The translations under genes and the position numbers were made by a program. The notes under the pieces are model-generated. The model searched no databases. It saw only the letters and a program-made list of their open reading frames with translations, and was not told the origin of the DNA. From Buttiauxella sp035271705 (GTDB taxonomy: Bacteria > Pseudomonadota > Gammaproteobacteria > Enterobacterales > Enterobacteriaceae), in assembly GCF_035271705.1 (NCBI RefSeq), contig NZ_DATERI010000069.1, positions 1 to 7,832 of the forward strand: a DNA stretch of 7,832 nucleotides, in the 5' to 3' direction. Each line of letters starts with the position of its first letter. Positions within the stretch are counted from its first letter, which is position 1. Of the stretch, positions 1 through 6,314 are shown piece after piece.

Positions 1-2
1 AT

Positions 3-704
3 TACACCCGGCTTGCTGACCCTTTATATGCACAGGTGTTGCTGCACTCGCTCAATATGGCGGTGATTGCTACCCTCGCCTGCCTGGTGTTGGGTTATCC
101 GTTTGCCTGGTTCCTTGCACGATTACCGGAACGTGTGCGCCCTTTATTGTTGTTTTTGCTGATCGTTCCCTTCTGGACCAACTCATTAATTCGTATCTAC
201 GGGCTGAAAATTTTCCTCAGCACCAAAGGGGTTATGAATGAGTTTTTGCTGTGGCTTGGGGTGATTGATACGCCGATTCGTCTGATGTACACCCCAAGTG
301 CGGTGATCATCGGCCTGGTGTATATCCTGCTACCCTTTATGGTCATGCCGCTGTATTCGAGTATTGAAAAGCTCGATAAACCGCTACTGGAAGCGGCGCG
401 CGACCTGGGTGCCAGCAAGTTTCAGACATTCATCCGCATTATTATTCCGCTCACCATGCCGGGCATTATTGCTGGCTGCCTGTTAGTGATGCTGCCCGCG
501 ATGGGGCTGTTTTATGTCTCCGATTTGATGGGTGGGGCGAAAAATCTGTTGATTGGTAACATCATTAAGAGCCAGTTTCTGAATATTCGTGACTGGCCGT
601 TTGGTGCTGCCACCAGCATTACGCTCACGCTAGTGATGGGTCTGATGCTGCTGATTTACTGGCGTGCCGCCAGGTTGTTGAACAACAAGGTGGAATTAGA
701 ATGA
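3..704 (+). CDS. potB: Spermidine/putrescine ABC transporter permease PotB (5' end outside window)
   Basis: One of the two inner-membrane subunits of the PotABCD importer, which takes up spermidine (and putrescine less well) from the periplasm. The open frame runs in from the left edge: the first in-frame codons read YTRLADPLY, then VLLHSLNMA, matching the interior of E. coli PotB from about residue 43. Roughly 40-50 N-terminal residues, including the first membrane segment, are therefore missing; the GTG at 36 is an internal valine, not a start. The visible 233 residues hold several hydrophobic segments and the EAA loop of binding-protein-dependent permeases (EAARDLGAS at about 390-416, ending in PLTMPG near 464), which docks on the ATPase PotA. 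The tail LLNNKVELE is nearly identical to E. coli. The TGA stop overlaps the potC ATG (ATGA, 701-704), indicating translational coupling. Identification is from remembered sequence similarity and from its neighbours; confidence is very high. Confidence 0.97.
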   Translation, partial: YTRLADPLYAQVLLHSLNMAVIATLACLVLGYPFAWFLARLPERVRPLLLFLLIVPFWTNSLIRIYGLKIFLSTKGVMNEFLLWLGVIDTPIRLMYTPSAVIIGLVYILLPFMVMPLYSSIEKLDKPLLEAARDLGASKFQTFIRIIIPLTMPGIIAGCLLVMLPAMGLFYVSDLMGGAKNLLIGNIIKSQFLNIRDWPFGAATSITLTLVMGLMLLIYWRAARLLNNKVELE

Positions 705-1486
705 TGGGTCGTCTGCTGCGGGGTGGTTTTATGACCGCCATCTACGCGTATCTGTACATTCCGATTATCATTTTGATCGTTAATTCGTTTAACAGTTCGC
801 GCTTCGGTATTAACTGGCAAGGCTTGACGGGCAAGTGGTATAGCCTGCTGATGAACAACGACAGCCTGCTGCAAGCGGCACAACATTCGTTGACCATGGC
901 GGTGGTGTCAGCAACGGCGGCGACACTGATTGGCTCATTAACGGCGGTGGCGTTGTATCGTTATCGTTTCCGTGGCAAACCGTTTGTCAGCGGCATGTTA
1001 TTTGTGGTGATGATGTCGCCCGATATCGTGATGGCAATTTCACTACTGGTGCTTTTTATGCTGCTGGGGGTGTCGCTTGGCTTCTGGTCGCTGCTGTTCT
1101 CACACATCACTTTCTGCCTGCCATTTGTGGTGGTCACGGTCTATTCACGGCTGAAAGGGTTCGATGTGCGGATGTTGGAAGCGGCCAAAGATTTGGGTGC
1201 CAGCGAACTGACTATCCTTCGCAAAATCCTCCTGCCACTCGCCATGCCTGCGGTTGCCGCGGGTTGGTTGCTCAGTTTTACCCTGTCGATGGACGATGTG
1301 GTGGTTTCCTCGTTCGTGACAGGGCCAAGTTATGAAATTTTACCGTTGAAGATTTATTCAATGGTGAAGGTCGGTGTTTCGCCAGAGGTCAACGCACTTG
1401 CCACTATTCTGTTAGTACTCTCGCTGGTCCTGGTGGTTGCCAGTCAGCTTATTCTTCGTGATAAAACTCAGGGGACGTTAAAATGA
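701..1486 (+). CDS. potC: Spermidine/putrescine ABC transporter permease PotC
   Basis: Second permease subunit of the PotABCD importer, pairing with PotB to form the inner-membrane channel. It has 261 residues, against 264 in E. coli; the C-terminus is a little shorter, ending DKTQGTLK. The N-terminus MMGRLLRGGF matches E. coli MIGRLLRGGF, which fixes the start at 701. A good ribosome binding site, AAGGTGG at 687-693, lies 7 bases upstream inside the potB end. About six hydrophobic segments are visible (first about residues 12-30, last about 232-252). The cytoplasmic EAA loop is at residues 160-184 (EAAKDLGAS ... PLAMPA). The segment around LSMDDVVVSSFVTGP is strongly conserved in PotC proteins. 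The gene overlaps potB and potD by 4 bases each, so all are on one message, with potA expected upstream. Nothing is broken or unusual. Confidence 0.98.
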   Translation: MMGRLLRGGFMTAIYAYLYIPIIILIVNSFNSSRFGINWQGLTGKWYSLLMNNDSLLQAAQHSLTMAVVSATAATLIGSLTAVALYRYRFRGKPFVSGMLFVVMMSPDIVMAISLLVLFMLLGVSLGFWSLLFSHITFCLPFVVVTVYSRLKGFDVRMLEAAKDLGASELTILRKILLPLAMPAVAAGWLLSFTLSMDDVVVSSFVTGPSYEILPLKIYSMVKVGVSPEVNALATILLVLSLVLVVASQLILRDKTQGTLK

Positions 1487-2529
1487 ACAAATGGTCACGC
1501 CACCTGCTAACTGCGGGCGCTCTGGTACTGGGTATGGGCGCTGCACATGCCGATGACAGCAAAACCCTCTATTTCTACAACTGGACTGAGTACGTGCCGC
1601 CAGGCCTGCTTGAGCAATTCACTAAAGAGACGGGCATCAAAGTGATTTATTCGACCTACGAGTCGAATGAAACCATGTACGCCAAGCTGAAAACCTACAA
1701 AGAAGGTGCGTACGATCTCGTCGTGCCTTCGACCTACTTTGTGGCGAAAATGCGCAAAGAAGGGATGATCCAGAAGATCGACAAAAGCAAACTGAGCAAC
1801 TTCAAAAATCTCGATCCTGAAATGCTCAACAAGCCATTCGATCCCAACAACGACTACTCCATTCCGTATATCTGGGGTGCGACGGCCATTGGCATCAACA
1901 GTGGCGCTATCGATCCGAAAACCGTTACCAGTTGGGCAGATTTGTGGAAACCAGAGTACAAGCAAAGCCTGCTGCTGACAGATGACGCACGCGAAGTGTT
2001 CCAGATAGCGTTGCTGAAACTGGGTTATTCCGGCAATACCACCGATGCAAAACAGATTGAGGCGGCGTACCACGAGCTGCAAAAGCTGATGCCAAACGTG
2101 GCAGCATTCAACTCGGATAACCCTGCCAACCCGTATATGGAAGGCGAAGTGAATCTCGGTATGGTGTGGAATGGTTCTGCTTATGTTGCGCGCCAGGCAG
2201 GTACTCCGTTGGACATTATCTGGCCGAAAGAAGGCGGGATTTTCTGGATGGATAACCTGTCCATTCCTGCGAATGCCAAAAACGTCGATGGCGCATTAAA
2301 GCTGATTAACTTCCTGCTACGTCCGGATGTGGCAAAACAGGTCGCGGAAACCATTGGTTACCCGACGCCAAACCTCGAAGCACGTAAGCTGCTGCCAAAA
2401 GAAGTGTCAGGCGATAAAACACTTTACCCGGATGAGGCGGTGCTGAAAAACGGCGAGTGGCAGAACGATGTCGGCGATGCCAGTGCGATTTATGAGAATT
2501 ACTATCAGAAGTTGAAAGCTGGGCGGTAA
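1483..2529 (+). CDS. potD: Spermidine/putrescine periplasmic binding protein PotD
   Basis: Periplasmic substrate receptor of the PotABCD importer; it binds spermidine preferentially and delivers it to PotB/PotC. The 348 residues equal the E. coli length. A Sec signal peptide is clear: MNKWSR, a hydrophobic core to about residue 19, and AHA at 21-23 with likely cleavage before D24. The polyamine-site residues known from the E. coli structure all appear at the same numbers: W34, Y37, S83, Y85, D168, E171, W229, W255, D257, Y293 and Q327. The start is the ATG in the ATGA overlap with potC, with AGGGGA at 1470-1475 as ribosome binding site, 7 bases away. In E. coli, unprocessed PotD has been reported to repress its own operon; whether that holds here cannot be seen. 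It is the last gene of the operon and is followed directly by a terminator. Confidence 0.98.
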   Translation: MNKWSRHLLTAGALVLGMGAAHADDSKTLYFYNWTEYVPPGLLEQFTKETGIKVIYSTYESNETMYAKLKTYKEGAYDLVVPSTYFVAKMRKEGMIQKIDKSKLSNFKNLDPEMLNKPFDPNNDYSIPYIWGATAIGINSGAIDPKTVTSWADLWKPEYKQSLLLTDDAREVFQIALLKLGYSGNTTDAKQIEAAYHELQKLMPNVAAFNSDNPANPYMEGEVNLGMVWNGSAYVARQAGTPLDIIWPKEGGIFWMDNLSIPANAKNVDGALKLINFLLRPDVAKQVAETIGYPTPNLEARKLLPKEVSGDKTLYPDEAVLKNGEWQNDVGDASAIYENYYQKLKAGR

Positions 2530-2537
2530 TCTTTAAC

Positions 2538-2565
2538 AAGCGGAACCCATTGTTCCGCTTTTTTT
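2538..2565 (+). terminator. Intrinsic terminator of the pot operon
   Basis: A perfect 9-bp stem, AAGCGGAAC (2538-2546) and GTTCCGCTT (2552-2560), encloses a 5-base loop (CCATT) and runs into a T tract covering 2559-2565. It begins 8 bases after the potD stop codon. This is a textbook Rho-independent terminator for potABCD and isolates the next gene from pot transcription. Confidence 0.93.
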
Positions 2566-2600
2566 CACCCTTTAGCCTTATGGCACAACCCTCATCTCTT

Positions 2601-2630
2601 TTTACGCTTGAAGTAGCGTATGACTACTAT
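2601..2630 (+). promoter_or_regulatory. Weak candidate sigma70 promoter for the ICMT-like gene
   Basis: TTTACG (2601-2606, 4 of 6 to TTGACA) and TACTAT (2625-2630, 4 of 6 to TATAAT) are 18 bases apart. They lie in the only intergenic stretch between the pot terminator and the next gene. A start of transcription near 2637 would leave about 40 untranslated bases before the ATG at 2678. Two small inverted repeats overlap the -10 box: AGTAG/CTACT (2612-2628) and ATGAC/GTCAT (2620-2637). The match is weak and found by eye. That the gene needs its own promoter is inferred from the upstream terminator. Confidence 0.3.
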
Positions 2631-2677
2631 TGGTCATCCCTCCATCCCCGTTCATTGCTGACAGAGTGATTATCGTG

Positions 2678-3190
2678 ATGAATACATTCTTTTTGCTGTT
2701 CCAACTGATCAATCTTGCTATTTTCACTGTATTTATCCTCGCGAAGAAAGAACGGCCCGATGCAATACCTCTCATTGATATCAGGGCAATCAAACTTCTC
2801 AGGCTGACTTATCCGCTACCAATTCTCGCTTTTGCCTGGAGTCTTTTTCTGGTGGAGAATGTCATGGCGCTGGATTGGGTGTGCTTGGTCATCGCGGTGG
2901 TCGGGACAGTGCTGGTAGTAAAAGGGAAAACCGATTTAGGGGCGTATCATACCTGGGCCGGGTATTACCTCCCTTACTCCTCAAAAATACGACGGGGGAT
3001 CTTTTCGTGGCTACCCCATCCGATGTACGCCGGAATAATTATGGTGATCCTCTCGTGTAGCGCGGTGTATGTGACGCGATTACCGTGGTATATCAGCGGC
3101 TTTGCGTTGATATGTTGTGTGTATACATCGCTATTTTTGATCGTGGTTGCGCGGCGAGAAGAGAAGTTATTGGTTGAGGCCAGAGCTTAA
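2678..3190 (+). CDS. Small integral membrane protein, isoprenylcysteine carboxyl methyltransferase (ICMT)-like
   Basis: A protein of 170 residues from the ATG at 2678; I do not recognise a named gene. Five hydrophobic segments are visible (about residues 4-22, 44-62, 65-83, 117-136, 138-158), so it is an inner-membrane protein. GIFSWLPHPMYAGI (107-120) followed by REE (160-162) near the end resembles the RHPxYxG ... EE pattern that ICMT and related membrane methyltransferases use to hold S-adenosylmethionine. Two points are odd. The arginine before HP is replaced by proline, and the protein stops 8 residues after EE, whereas family members usually continue with an FGxxYxxY-type tail. Activity and substrate are therefore unknown. 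Upstream in-frame starts exist (TTG 2630, GTG 2666, GTG 2675). I prefer ATG 2678 because the candidate promoter overlaps the TTG and a weak AGAG lies at 2663-2666. The gene sits alone between the pot terminator and convergent cobB. E. coli K-12 has other genes at this place, as I recall. Confidence 0.75.
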   Translation: MNTFFLLFQLINLAIFTVFILAKKERPDAIPLIDIRAIKLLRLTYPLPILAFAWSLFLVENVMALDWVCLVIAVVGTVLVVKGKTDLGAYHTWAGYYLPYSSKIRRGIFSWLPHPMYAGIIMVILSCSAVYVTRLPWYISGFALICCVYTSLFLIVVARREEKLLVEARA

Positions 3191-3205
3191 ATCTTGAGAT
3201 TCTTT

Positions 3206-3236
3206 ACGGTGGATGTCGCTGACGCTCATCCACCGT
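3206..3236. repeat. REP-like palindromic hairpin 1
   Basis: A perfect 10-bp inverted repeat, ACGGTGGATG (3206-3215) and CATCCACCGT (3227-3236), flanks an 11-base loop (TCGCTGACGCT). There is no T tract on either side, so it is not a classical intrinsic terminator. The TAcGGTGGATg ... CATCCACC form resembles the repetitive extragenic palindromes scattered between enterobacterial genes. That assignment is from memory of such elements; the symmetry is directly visible. It lies in the intergenic space between two convergent genes, the usual place for REP elements. Confidence 0.7.
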
Positions 3237-3254
3237 GGGTTAAATCGATGCGTA

Positions 3255-3288
3255 GGGCGGGTCAGCATATCGTCACCCGCCCGTTTTT
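3255..3288 (+). terminator. REP-like hairpin 2, probable + strand terminator
   Basis: A perfect 8-bp GC-rich stem, GGGCGGGT (3255-3262) and ACCCGCCC (3275-3282), has a 12-base loop and is followed by G and TTTTT (3284-3288). Read on the + strand it can end transcription of the ICMT-like gene. The preceding GTA (CGTAGGGCGGGT) also makes it look like a REP unit in the same orientation as hairpin 1. On the - strand, the sequence after the stem (CTACGCATCG) has no T tract, so for cobB it may only stabilise the mRNA 3' end or assist Rho-dependent stopping. The T tract overlaps the cobB stop codon. Confidence 0.65.
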
Positions 3289-4108
3289 ATAGCCCTTTCA
3301 GCAACCGCTCGACGTACTCCGGTACCACTTCACTGGCTAATCCGTAAAACTTCTCTGCAAACTCGCTGCCAACCTGGCTCGGTTCAAGATTCAGCTCAAC
3401 GGTATGTGCGCCTTGCAAACGGGCTTCATGGACAAACCCTGCTGCGGGATAAACATGGCCAGAAGTGCCGATGGCGATAAAGTAATCTGCCGTCGCCAAC
3501 GCCTGATAAATATCATCCATACCCAACGGCATTTCGCCAAACCACACCACATGCGGGCGCAAAGGTGCAGAAAGCTGGCAGCAGTGGCAACGGTCATGAG
3601 GGGTAATATCCCCTTTCCACTCCAGCACTTGCCCACTGTGTGCACAGCGCACTTTTAGTAATTCGCCGTGCATATGGATAATATTTTTATTACCGGCACG
3701 TTCGTGCAAATTATCAATATTTTGTGTCACTAACAGGAAGTGATCGCCCAGCTCTTCCTCAAGCCTTGCCAACGCCAAATGCGCTGCATTGGGCTGGATT
3801 TCTGCCTGCTGGAGTTGCTTGCGACGGGCATTATAAAATGCCTGCACCAGTTGAGGATCACGGGCGAATCCTTCCGGCGTTGCCACATCTTCAACGCGAT
3901 GCTCTTCCCACAAACCATCGGTGGAGCGGAAAGTACGAATACCCGACTCGGCGGAAATACCGGCACCTGTCAGGACGACAACTCTGGGTTTTTCCATCGC
4001 TTCAGGTCCAGGAATATCGCGGAAAAATGCACGCTGACGTAAGCGCTGCCTCAGCAAGCGTTTGTCTTTTCTAAACCGGCTTAACCGATGTTGACGACGG
4101 GATAGCAT
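3287..4108 (-). CDS. cobB: NAD+-dependent protein deacylase (sirtuin) CobB
   Basis: Cytoplasmic sirtuin that removes acetyl and succinyl groups from lysines using NAD+; acetyl-CoA synthetase is its classic target. It has 273 residues, the length I recall for Salmonella, against 279 in E. coli, whose C-terminus extends a few residues past KGL. Sirtuin motifs are intact: GAGISAESGIRTFR (48-61) for NAD+ binding, TQNIDNLH (128-135), catalytic H147 in HMHGEL, and GTSG in the NAD+ fold. Y92 and R95 match the residues that recognise succinyl-lysine. Cysteines C155, C174, C176 and C177 lie in the small zinc-binding module, whose first C-x2-C pair is incomplete as in E. coli. The basic N-terminal extension (residues 1-37) is the long isoform; M38 could start the short one. 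The start is 3 bases after the nagK stop, with GGAG at 4115-4118 inside the last nagK codons, suggesting translational coupling. Confidence 0.97.
   Translation of the reverse strand: MLSRRQHRLSRFRKDKRLLRQRLRQRAFFRDIPGPEAMEKPRVVVLTGAGISAESGIRTFRSTDGLWEEHRVEDVATPEGFARDPQLVQAFYNARRKQLQQAEIQPNAAHLALARLEEELGDHFLLVTQNIDNLHERAGNKNIIHMHGELLKVRCAHSGQVLEWKGDITPHDRCHCCQLSAPLRPHVVWFGEMPLGMDDIYQALATADYFIAIGTSGHVYPAAGFVHEARLQGAHTVELNLEPSQVGSEFAEKFYGLASEVVPEYVERLLKGL
3995..3997 (-). promoter_or_regulatory. cobB: Possible internal start codon for short CobB isoform
   Basis: Codon 38 is ATG, beginning MEKPRVVVL right before the sirtuin core. In Salmonella and E. coli a short CobB lacking about 37 residues is made as well as the long form. 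Conservation of this Met and of the arginine-rich extension (residues 4-30) makes two isoforms plausible here. A separate promoter within the nagK/cobB boundary is not obvious by eye. The Shine-Dalgarno match upstream of codon 38 is poor (GAAG, only a few bases away). Confidence 0.45.
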
Positions 4109-4111
4109 AAT

Positions 4112-5023
4112 TTACTCCGAAAGATGGAGGAACGCTGCGCCACGCATGCCACCGGCATCCCCATGACGTGCCGGCTCAATGCGCGGCACTTTTGCCACTG
4201 GCAAAAGATACTTCGGTAAACGTTCAGGCAGTTGTTGGTACATCTCAGTAAAGTTAGATAACCCACCACCAATCACGACCAGATGCGCATCAATTGCCGT
4301 TAACAGGCTACCCAGGCAGCAGGCCAGAAGCTCAACGAAACGTTCGACGTGTGCCACCGCTTTCTCATCTCCGGCTCGGTAGCGGGCGACAATCTCTTTG
4401 GCATCCAGAGGTTCAGAGTAAAAGTGCTGGTAAACCCACGCAAATCCACGACCAGAAAGATAGTTTTCGATGCAGCCATGTTGGCCACAACCGCAACGCG
4501 TGAGCGGAATATCACGCCCCAACACGTCAAGGGCATCAACCGGCAGACGCGTGTGGCCGAACTCGCCAGTGATATAATTGCGACCCGTAATAGATTTACC
4601 GTTAACGATAATTCCGCCGCCGACACCGGTGCCGAGGATTAACCCCATCACCACCGGATAGCCGCGGAATTCATCATCCCAGGCTTCAGAAAGGGCAAAG
4701 CAGTTCGCGTCGTTGTCCATACGCACTTCGCGCCCGAGCATGGCGCTCAAGTCAGCCTGCACCGGTTTACCGCTCGCCGCGGGCACATTGGCCGCGTAAA
4801 GCGTGCCATCGTCTGTGACGGGCATACCGGGAATACCAATACCCACCGAGCCTTTAATACCAAAACGGCTATCGGCTTCCTGTACCAGAGAAGCGATAGC
4901 CGCTAAAAAGTTCTCATAACTGTCATGGGGAGTGGGAAGACGTTTTTCCCATTGCAGTCGACGCTCACTGTCGTAGACCCCAAGAGCCATTTTGCTGCCA
5001 CCAATGTCGAATCCGTAATACAT
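4112..5023 (-). CDS. nagK: N-acetyl-D-glucosamine kinase NagK (ROK family)
   Basis: Cytoplasmic ATP-dependent kinase converting GlcNAc to GlcNAc-6-phosphate, which lets the cell reuse GlcNAc released in peptidoglycan recycling. The 303 residues from MYYGFDIGG equal the E. coli length. Visible ROK features are the phosphate loop DIGGSK (6-11), DNDAN (103-107, catalytic Asp D105), GTGVGGG (131-137), EFGH (154-157) and the zinc motif CGCGQHGC (177-184), with H157, C177, C179 and C184 as ligands. The adenosine-side loop VVIGGGLSN is at 249-257. The frame is open to an ATG at 5050, which would add nine residues (MTVMGSSEA). I chose 5023 because of family length and GGGGAG at 5034-5039. The gene starts 46 bases after the lolE stop and ends 3 bases before cobB, so it probably shares the lol transcript. 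No separate promoter was convincing. Confidence 0.97.
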   Translation of the reverse strand: MYYGFDIGGSKMALGVYDSERRLQWEKRLPTPHDSYENFLAAIASLVQEADSRFGIKGSVGIGIPGMPVTDDGTLYAANVPAASGKPVQADLSAMLGREVRMDNDANCFALSEAWDDEFRGYPVVMGLILGTGVGGGIIVNGKSITGRNYITGEFGHTRLPVDALDVLGRDIPLTRCGCGQHGCIENYLSGRGFAWVYQHFYSEPLDAKEIVARYRAGDEKAVAHVERFVELLACCLGSLLTAIDAHLVVIGGGLSNFTEMYQQLPERLPKYLLPVAKVPRIEPARHGDAGGMRGAAFLHLSE

Positions 5024-5033
5024 CGCTTCGCTG

Positions 5034-5039
5034 CTCCCC
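5034..5039 (-). promoter_or_regulatory. nagK ribosome binding site
   Basis: GGGGAG on the - strand lies 10 bases before the ATG at 5023 and supports that start. The alternative ATG at 5050 is preceded by an AT-rich stretch without a recognisable Shine-Dalgarno sequence. Confidence 0.6.
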
Positions 5040-5069
5040 ATCACCGTCATACTATTTTCAATTGATTGA

Positions 5070-6314
5070 TTATTGTCCGCTTAACACTCGCGCTGGATCA
5101 ATATTACTGGCTCGACGCGCCGGATACCAACTGGCGAGTAAACTCAGTAACAACGCTGTGATCAGTACATAAAATACGTCCAGCCAATGAAGTTCTGATG
5201 GCAGGAAATCGATAAAATAAATATCCCCAGACAGGAACTGGTGACCGAGAAGCTTTTCAATCACGCGGATAATATTGGTCAATTGCCAGGAAGCGAGCAC
5301 GCCAATAATCGCCCCGCTCACGCTGCCCAGTAACCCCGCAAGCAGACCGTACCAGATGAAAATCGCACGAATCAGGCCATCTTTCGCCCCAAGGGTACGC
5401 AGCACGGCGATATCGCTGCTCTTGTCTTTCACCGCCATGACCAACGTGGAAACGATATTGAAACAGGCTACGCCAATCACCAGCACCATCGCCAGGTACA
5501 TGATGGCGCGAATCATCTGGATGTCGCGGTACATGTAACCGTAGGTGCCAATCCAGCTTTTGATGTAAACGTAAGCGTTGGTGACTTCACCTGCATCGCG
5601 CACCAACTGGTTGGCGTTAAACACATCAGTCACTTTGATAGCAATGCCTGTGACACTGTCACCCATGTCCAAATAGCCTTGCGCATCTGCCATTGGCACC
5701 ATCGCGAAGCTGTGATCGAGTTGCCCGCTGAGTGCCAGAATACCTTCAACTTGCAGGCGCACGCGCTTTGGTTGCAGCAGTTTGTGATCGGCATTGCTGT
5801 TGGGGATCATGATTGAGATCCAGTCGCCCTGCTTCACTTTCAGCGCATCGGCAACACCTTTACCAATGATGATTTGCTGTTGGCCAGCCTTAAAGTTATC
5901 CCACGCATTATTTTGCACATATCGCGGTAACGCACTGAGGTGAACTTCTTGAGCAGGGTCTACCCCTTTAACCTGAATGGCACGCAGGTTTGGCCCGCTT
6001 TCCACAAGGCCGGTGAAGTTAATGTATGGCGCTGCCGCAGCAATCCCTTTCACTTTCTCAACACGTTGTAAAACCCCACTCCAGTCCTGGAATGGTTGAT
6101 TTACCGGCTCGATTTCACCGTGCGGTACCACCGCTAAAATGCGGTTGTTCAGCTCACGTTCGAAACCGTTCATCGCACTTAGCCCCATAATCAGCACCGC
6201 CACACCTAATGCGATACCTAAAGTGGAGATAATTGAAATCAATGACACCATGCCGCTGCGACGACGCCCGCGGCTAAAACGCAAACCAATAAGCAGTGAC
6301 AGTGGCGAAGCCAT
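5070..6314 (-). CDS. lolE: Lipoprotein-releasing ABC transporter permease LolE
   Basis: Inner-membrane subunit of LolCDE, which pulls outer-membrane-destined lipoproteins out of the inner membrane and passes them to periplasmic LolA. LolE is the subunit that receives the lipoprotein. It has 414 residues, identical to E. coli, starting MASPLSLLIGLRFSRGRRRSG and ending ARVLSGQ. The layout is typical: a membrane segment at about 22-48, a large periplasmic domain, then three C-terminal membrane segments carrying the FtsX-like permease fold. The cytoplasmic stretch SSDIAVLRTLGAKDG between the second and third segments is the coupling region facing LolD. The final SWYPARRASNIDPARVL is a hallmark of the LolC/E family. 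The start overlaps the lolD stop by one base (TAATG), with GGGAG at 6322-6326, 7 bases upstream. It is homologous to lolC two genes away. No defects seen. Confidence 0.98.
   Translation of the reverse strand: MASPLSLLIGLRFSRGRRRSGMVSLISIISTLGIALGVAVLIMGLSAMNGFERELNNRILAVVPHGEIEPVNQPFQDWSGVLQRVEKVKGIAAAAPYINFTGLVESGPNLRAIQVKGVDPAQEVHLSALPRYVQNNAWDNFKAGQQQIIIGKGVADALKVKQGDWISIMIPNSNADHKLLQPKRVRLQVEGILALSGQLDHSFAMVPMADAQGYLDMGDSVTGIAIKVTDVFNANQLVRDAGEVTNAYVYIKSWIGTYGYMYRDIQMIRAIMYLAMVLVIGVACFNIVSTLVMAVKDKSSDIAVLRTLGAKDGLIRAIFIWYGLLAGLLGSVSGAIIGVLASWQLTNIIRVIEKLLGHQFLSGDIYFIDFLPSELHWLDVFYVLITALLLSLLASWYPARRASNIDPARVLSGQ

Noticed and set aside
1507..2082. A 191-codon open frame on the - strand inside potD
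   Set aside because: It lies antisense to the fully conserved potD, and its translation has no recognisable family features; it is a shadow of potD codon usage.
2630..2677. TTG or GTG starts for the ICMT-like protein
   Set aside because: The TTG lies within the proposed -10 box, and the added residues (MVIPPSPF...) are not hydrophobic-segment or family-like. The ATG at 2678 begins directly before the first membrane segment. This is a preference, not proof.
3724..4074. Overlapping + strand open frames inside cobB (3724-4074, 3740-4042)
   Set aside because: They are antisense to an intact cobB with all sirtuin motifs and have no independent support.
5024..5050. N-terminal extension of NagK to the ATG at 5050
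   Set aside because: The nine extra residues are absent from the E. coli protein as I remember it, and the upstream ATG lacks a Shine-Dalgarno sequence, while GGGGAG serves the ATG at 5023.
5024..5069. A separate nagK promoter in the lolE-nagK gap
   Set aside because: The 46-base AT-rich gap contains TAGTAT-like hexamers, but no -35 box at a sensible distance could be found.
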